This document shows, piece after piece, positions 63,262 through 64,000 of a DNA stretch of 64,000 nucleotides. Positions within the stretch are counted from its first letter, which is position 1. Each line of letters starts with the position of its first letter. The DNA comes from Clostridiales bacterium (GTDB taxonomy: Bacteria; Bacillota; Clostridia; Saccharofermentanales; Saccharofermentanaceae). Location of the stretch: the NCBI GenBank assembly GCA_017552455.1, contig JAFZPX010000044.1, positions 1 to 64,000 of the forward strand, written 5' to 3'. The translations under genes were made by a program, and so were the position numbers. The notes beneath the pieces were generated by a model. It saw nothing but the letters and a program-made list of their open reading frames with translations, had not been told where the DNA came from and did no database searches.

Positions 63262-64000
63262 GCTCTTTCCTCCCTGATCTTGGCCGCTGCAGCTGCTGCG
63301 ACTTCAGCATCATCAAAGTGTATAGTCTTGTCCTTGAAGATCTGATAATCTTCATGTCCTTTGCCTGCGATGAGAACTATATCTCCGGGAGCTGCGATCT
63401 CGATAGCTTTATGGATCGCCTCTGCACGGTCCTGTACGGTGATGAATTCGCCGGGTGTCTTCTCTATCGCTGAGACAATATGACCGATTATAACAGAAGG
63501 ATCCTCTGTCCTTGGATTGTCAGATGTCACAATAGTGAAGTCTGACTTATTGCCTGCAACTTCACCCATCTCGAACCTTCTGGTGTGAGACCTGTCACCC
63601 CCGCAACCAAAGACTGTTATGACCTTTTTGTCTGTTGTTTCCTTAAGTGTATCGAGCACGTTCTCAAGCGATGCGGCGTTATGTGCATAATCAACAAGGA
63701 TAGTGATGCCAAGATCATTCTTAACGGGCTGAAGTCTTCCGGGGACCTCGATCCTTGCAAGGCTTGCCTCCACTGCATCAGGCTTAACTCCTGACAGGAA
63801 TGCCGCACTCATCGCGCACAGTGCGTTATAAACATTGAACTTACCCGGGATCGCTACGAAGAGCCTGCCGTTATACCAAGGGCATGTTATATCAAAATAA
63901 GTTCCAGCGCGTCCGTCCTTCATACCGTGCTCAAGGTTATATGCCTGAACGTCGCATCCGTCGGAAAGTCCGTAAGTGATTATCTGACATCCGCACAGCT
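63258..64000 (-). CDS. murE: UDP-MurNAc-tripeptide synthetase MurE (5' end outside window)
   Basis: About 247 C-terminal residues. The frame runs open to the window edge (LCGCQIITYGLSDGCDVQAY), so the gene starts beyond it. Central and C-terminal ligase domains show GKFNVYNALCAMS, VDYAHNAASLENVL, FGCGGDRSHTRR and DNPRTEDP. DNPR is the usual marker for meso-diaminopimelate as third residue. First visible gene of the series that runs to coaD. Confidence 0.94.
   Translation of the reverse strand, partial: LCGCQIITYGLSDGCDVQAYNLEHGMKDGRAGTYFDITCPWYNGRLFVAIPGKFNVYNALCAMSAAFLSGVKPDAVEASLARIEVPGRLQPVKNDLGITILVDYAHNAASLENVLDTLKETTDKKVITVFGCGGDRSHTRRFEMGEVAGNKSDFTIVTSDNPRTEDPSVIIGHIVSAIEKTPGEFITVQDRAEAIHKAIEIAAPGDIVLIAGKGHEDYQIFKDKTIHFDDAEVAAAAAAKIREERA

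Overview
The window is a continuous piece of a Gram-positive, low-to-medium-GC bacterial chromosome, most likely from the class Clostridia. The evidence is a CIRCE/HrcA heat-shock operon, a tryptophan T-box leader, a CBS-domain family II pyrophosphatase, lipoprotein signal peptides, a sortase-type surface protein, a DNPR-type (meso-diaminopimelate) MurE and NrdR next to FtsZ. TAA, TGA and TAG are all used as ordinary stops. I cannot place it to genus.

Layout. 1-2.3 kb: a truncated NifU-like gene divergent from ppaC. 2.3-2.5 kb: repeat array A. 2.5-13.7 kb: a four-gene minus-strand operon for c-di-GMP turnover and phosphorelay signalling (REC-GGDEF-REC-HD-GYP, a hybrid kinase with HPt, a hybrid kinase fused to a DegV domain, and a PAS-GGDEF-EAL protein). 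13.75-17.5 kb: a MATE exporter among small unknown membrane proteins. 17.6-24.3 kb: accessory genes under two TetR regulators with visible operators. 24.3-26.6 kb: tRNA-Leu, an isolated fdhD and two lipoproteins. 26.6-30.8 kb: aspS-lepB-lepA. 31.1-33.8 kb: a large surface protein. 33.8-37.6 kb: rsmE, a ThiD-like pseudokinase and a T-box controlled trpB2. 37.8-38.6 kb: the first of two paralogous PD-(D/E)XK-like proteins. 38.6-46.7 kb: hemW and the hrcA-grpE-clpP-dnaK-dnaJ-prmA heat-shock operon, with clpP inside it. 46.7-48.6 kb: an ATPase/DUF4276 pair resembling an anti-phage module. 48.7-49.7 kb: the second nuclease-like paralogue followed directly by repeat array B. 49.8-64.0 kb: one long minus-strand series, murE-murF-ftsW-murG-ftsQ-ftsZ-nrdR-response regulator-histidine kinase-nth-recG-rsmD-coaD-coiled-coil gene, with many stop/start overlaps.

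The strongest candidate for something undescribed is the pair of repeat arrays A and B. Each has exactly eight copies of a short AGTGGACYRAA motif in strictly alternating orientation, with 30-31 and 22-23 bp steps, giving a 52-53 bp period. The sequence between copies is unrelated in the two arrays. The geometry and the partial pairing covariation make them look like a clostridial counterpart of BIME/REP elements. Array B abuts a nuclease-like gene whose only paralogue in the window is preceded by a weaker alternating repeat.

Other points worth checking are a histidine kinase-receiver-DegV fusion, an OmpR-type regulator cut by an in-frame amber codon 27 codons before its natural end, an ATPase with a substituted Walker B glutamate, clpP inside the dnaK operon, several promoters whose -10 box lies only six bases from the ATG, and a division cluster lacking mraY and murD between murF and ftsW. 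All assignments rest on reading motifs by eye; no database search was run.
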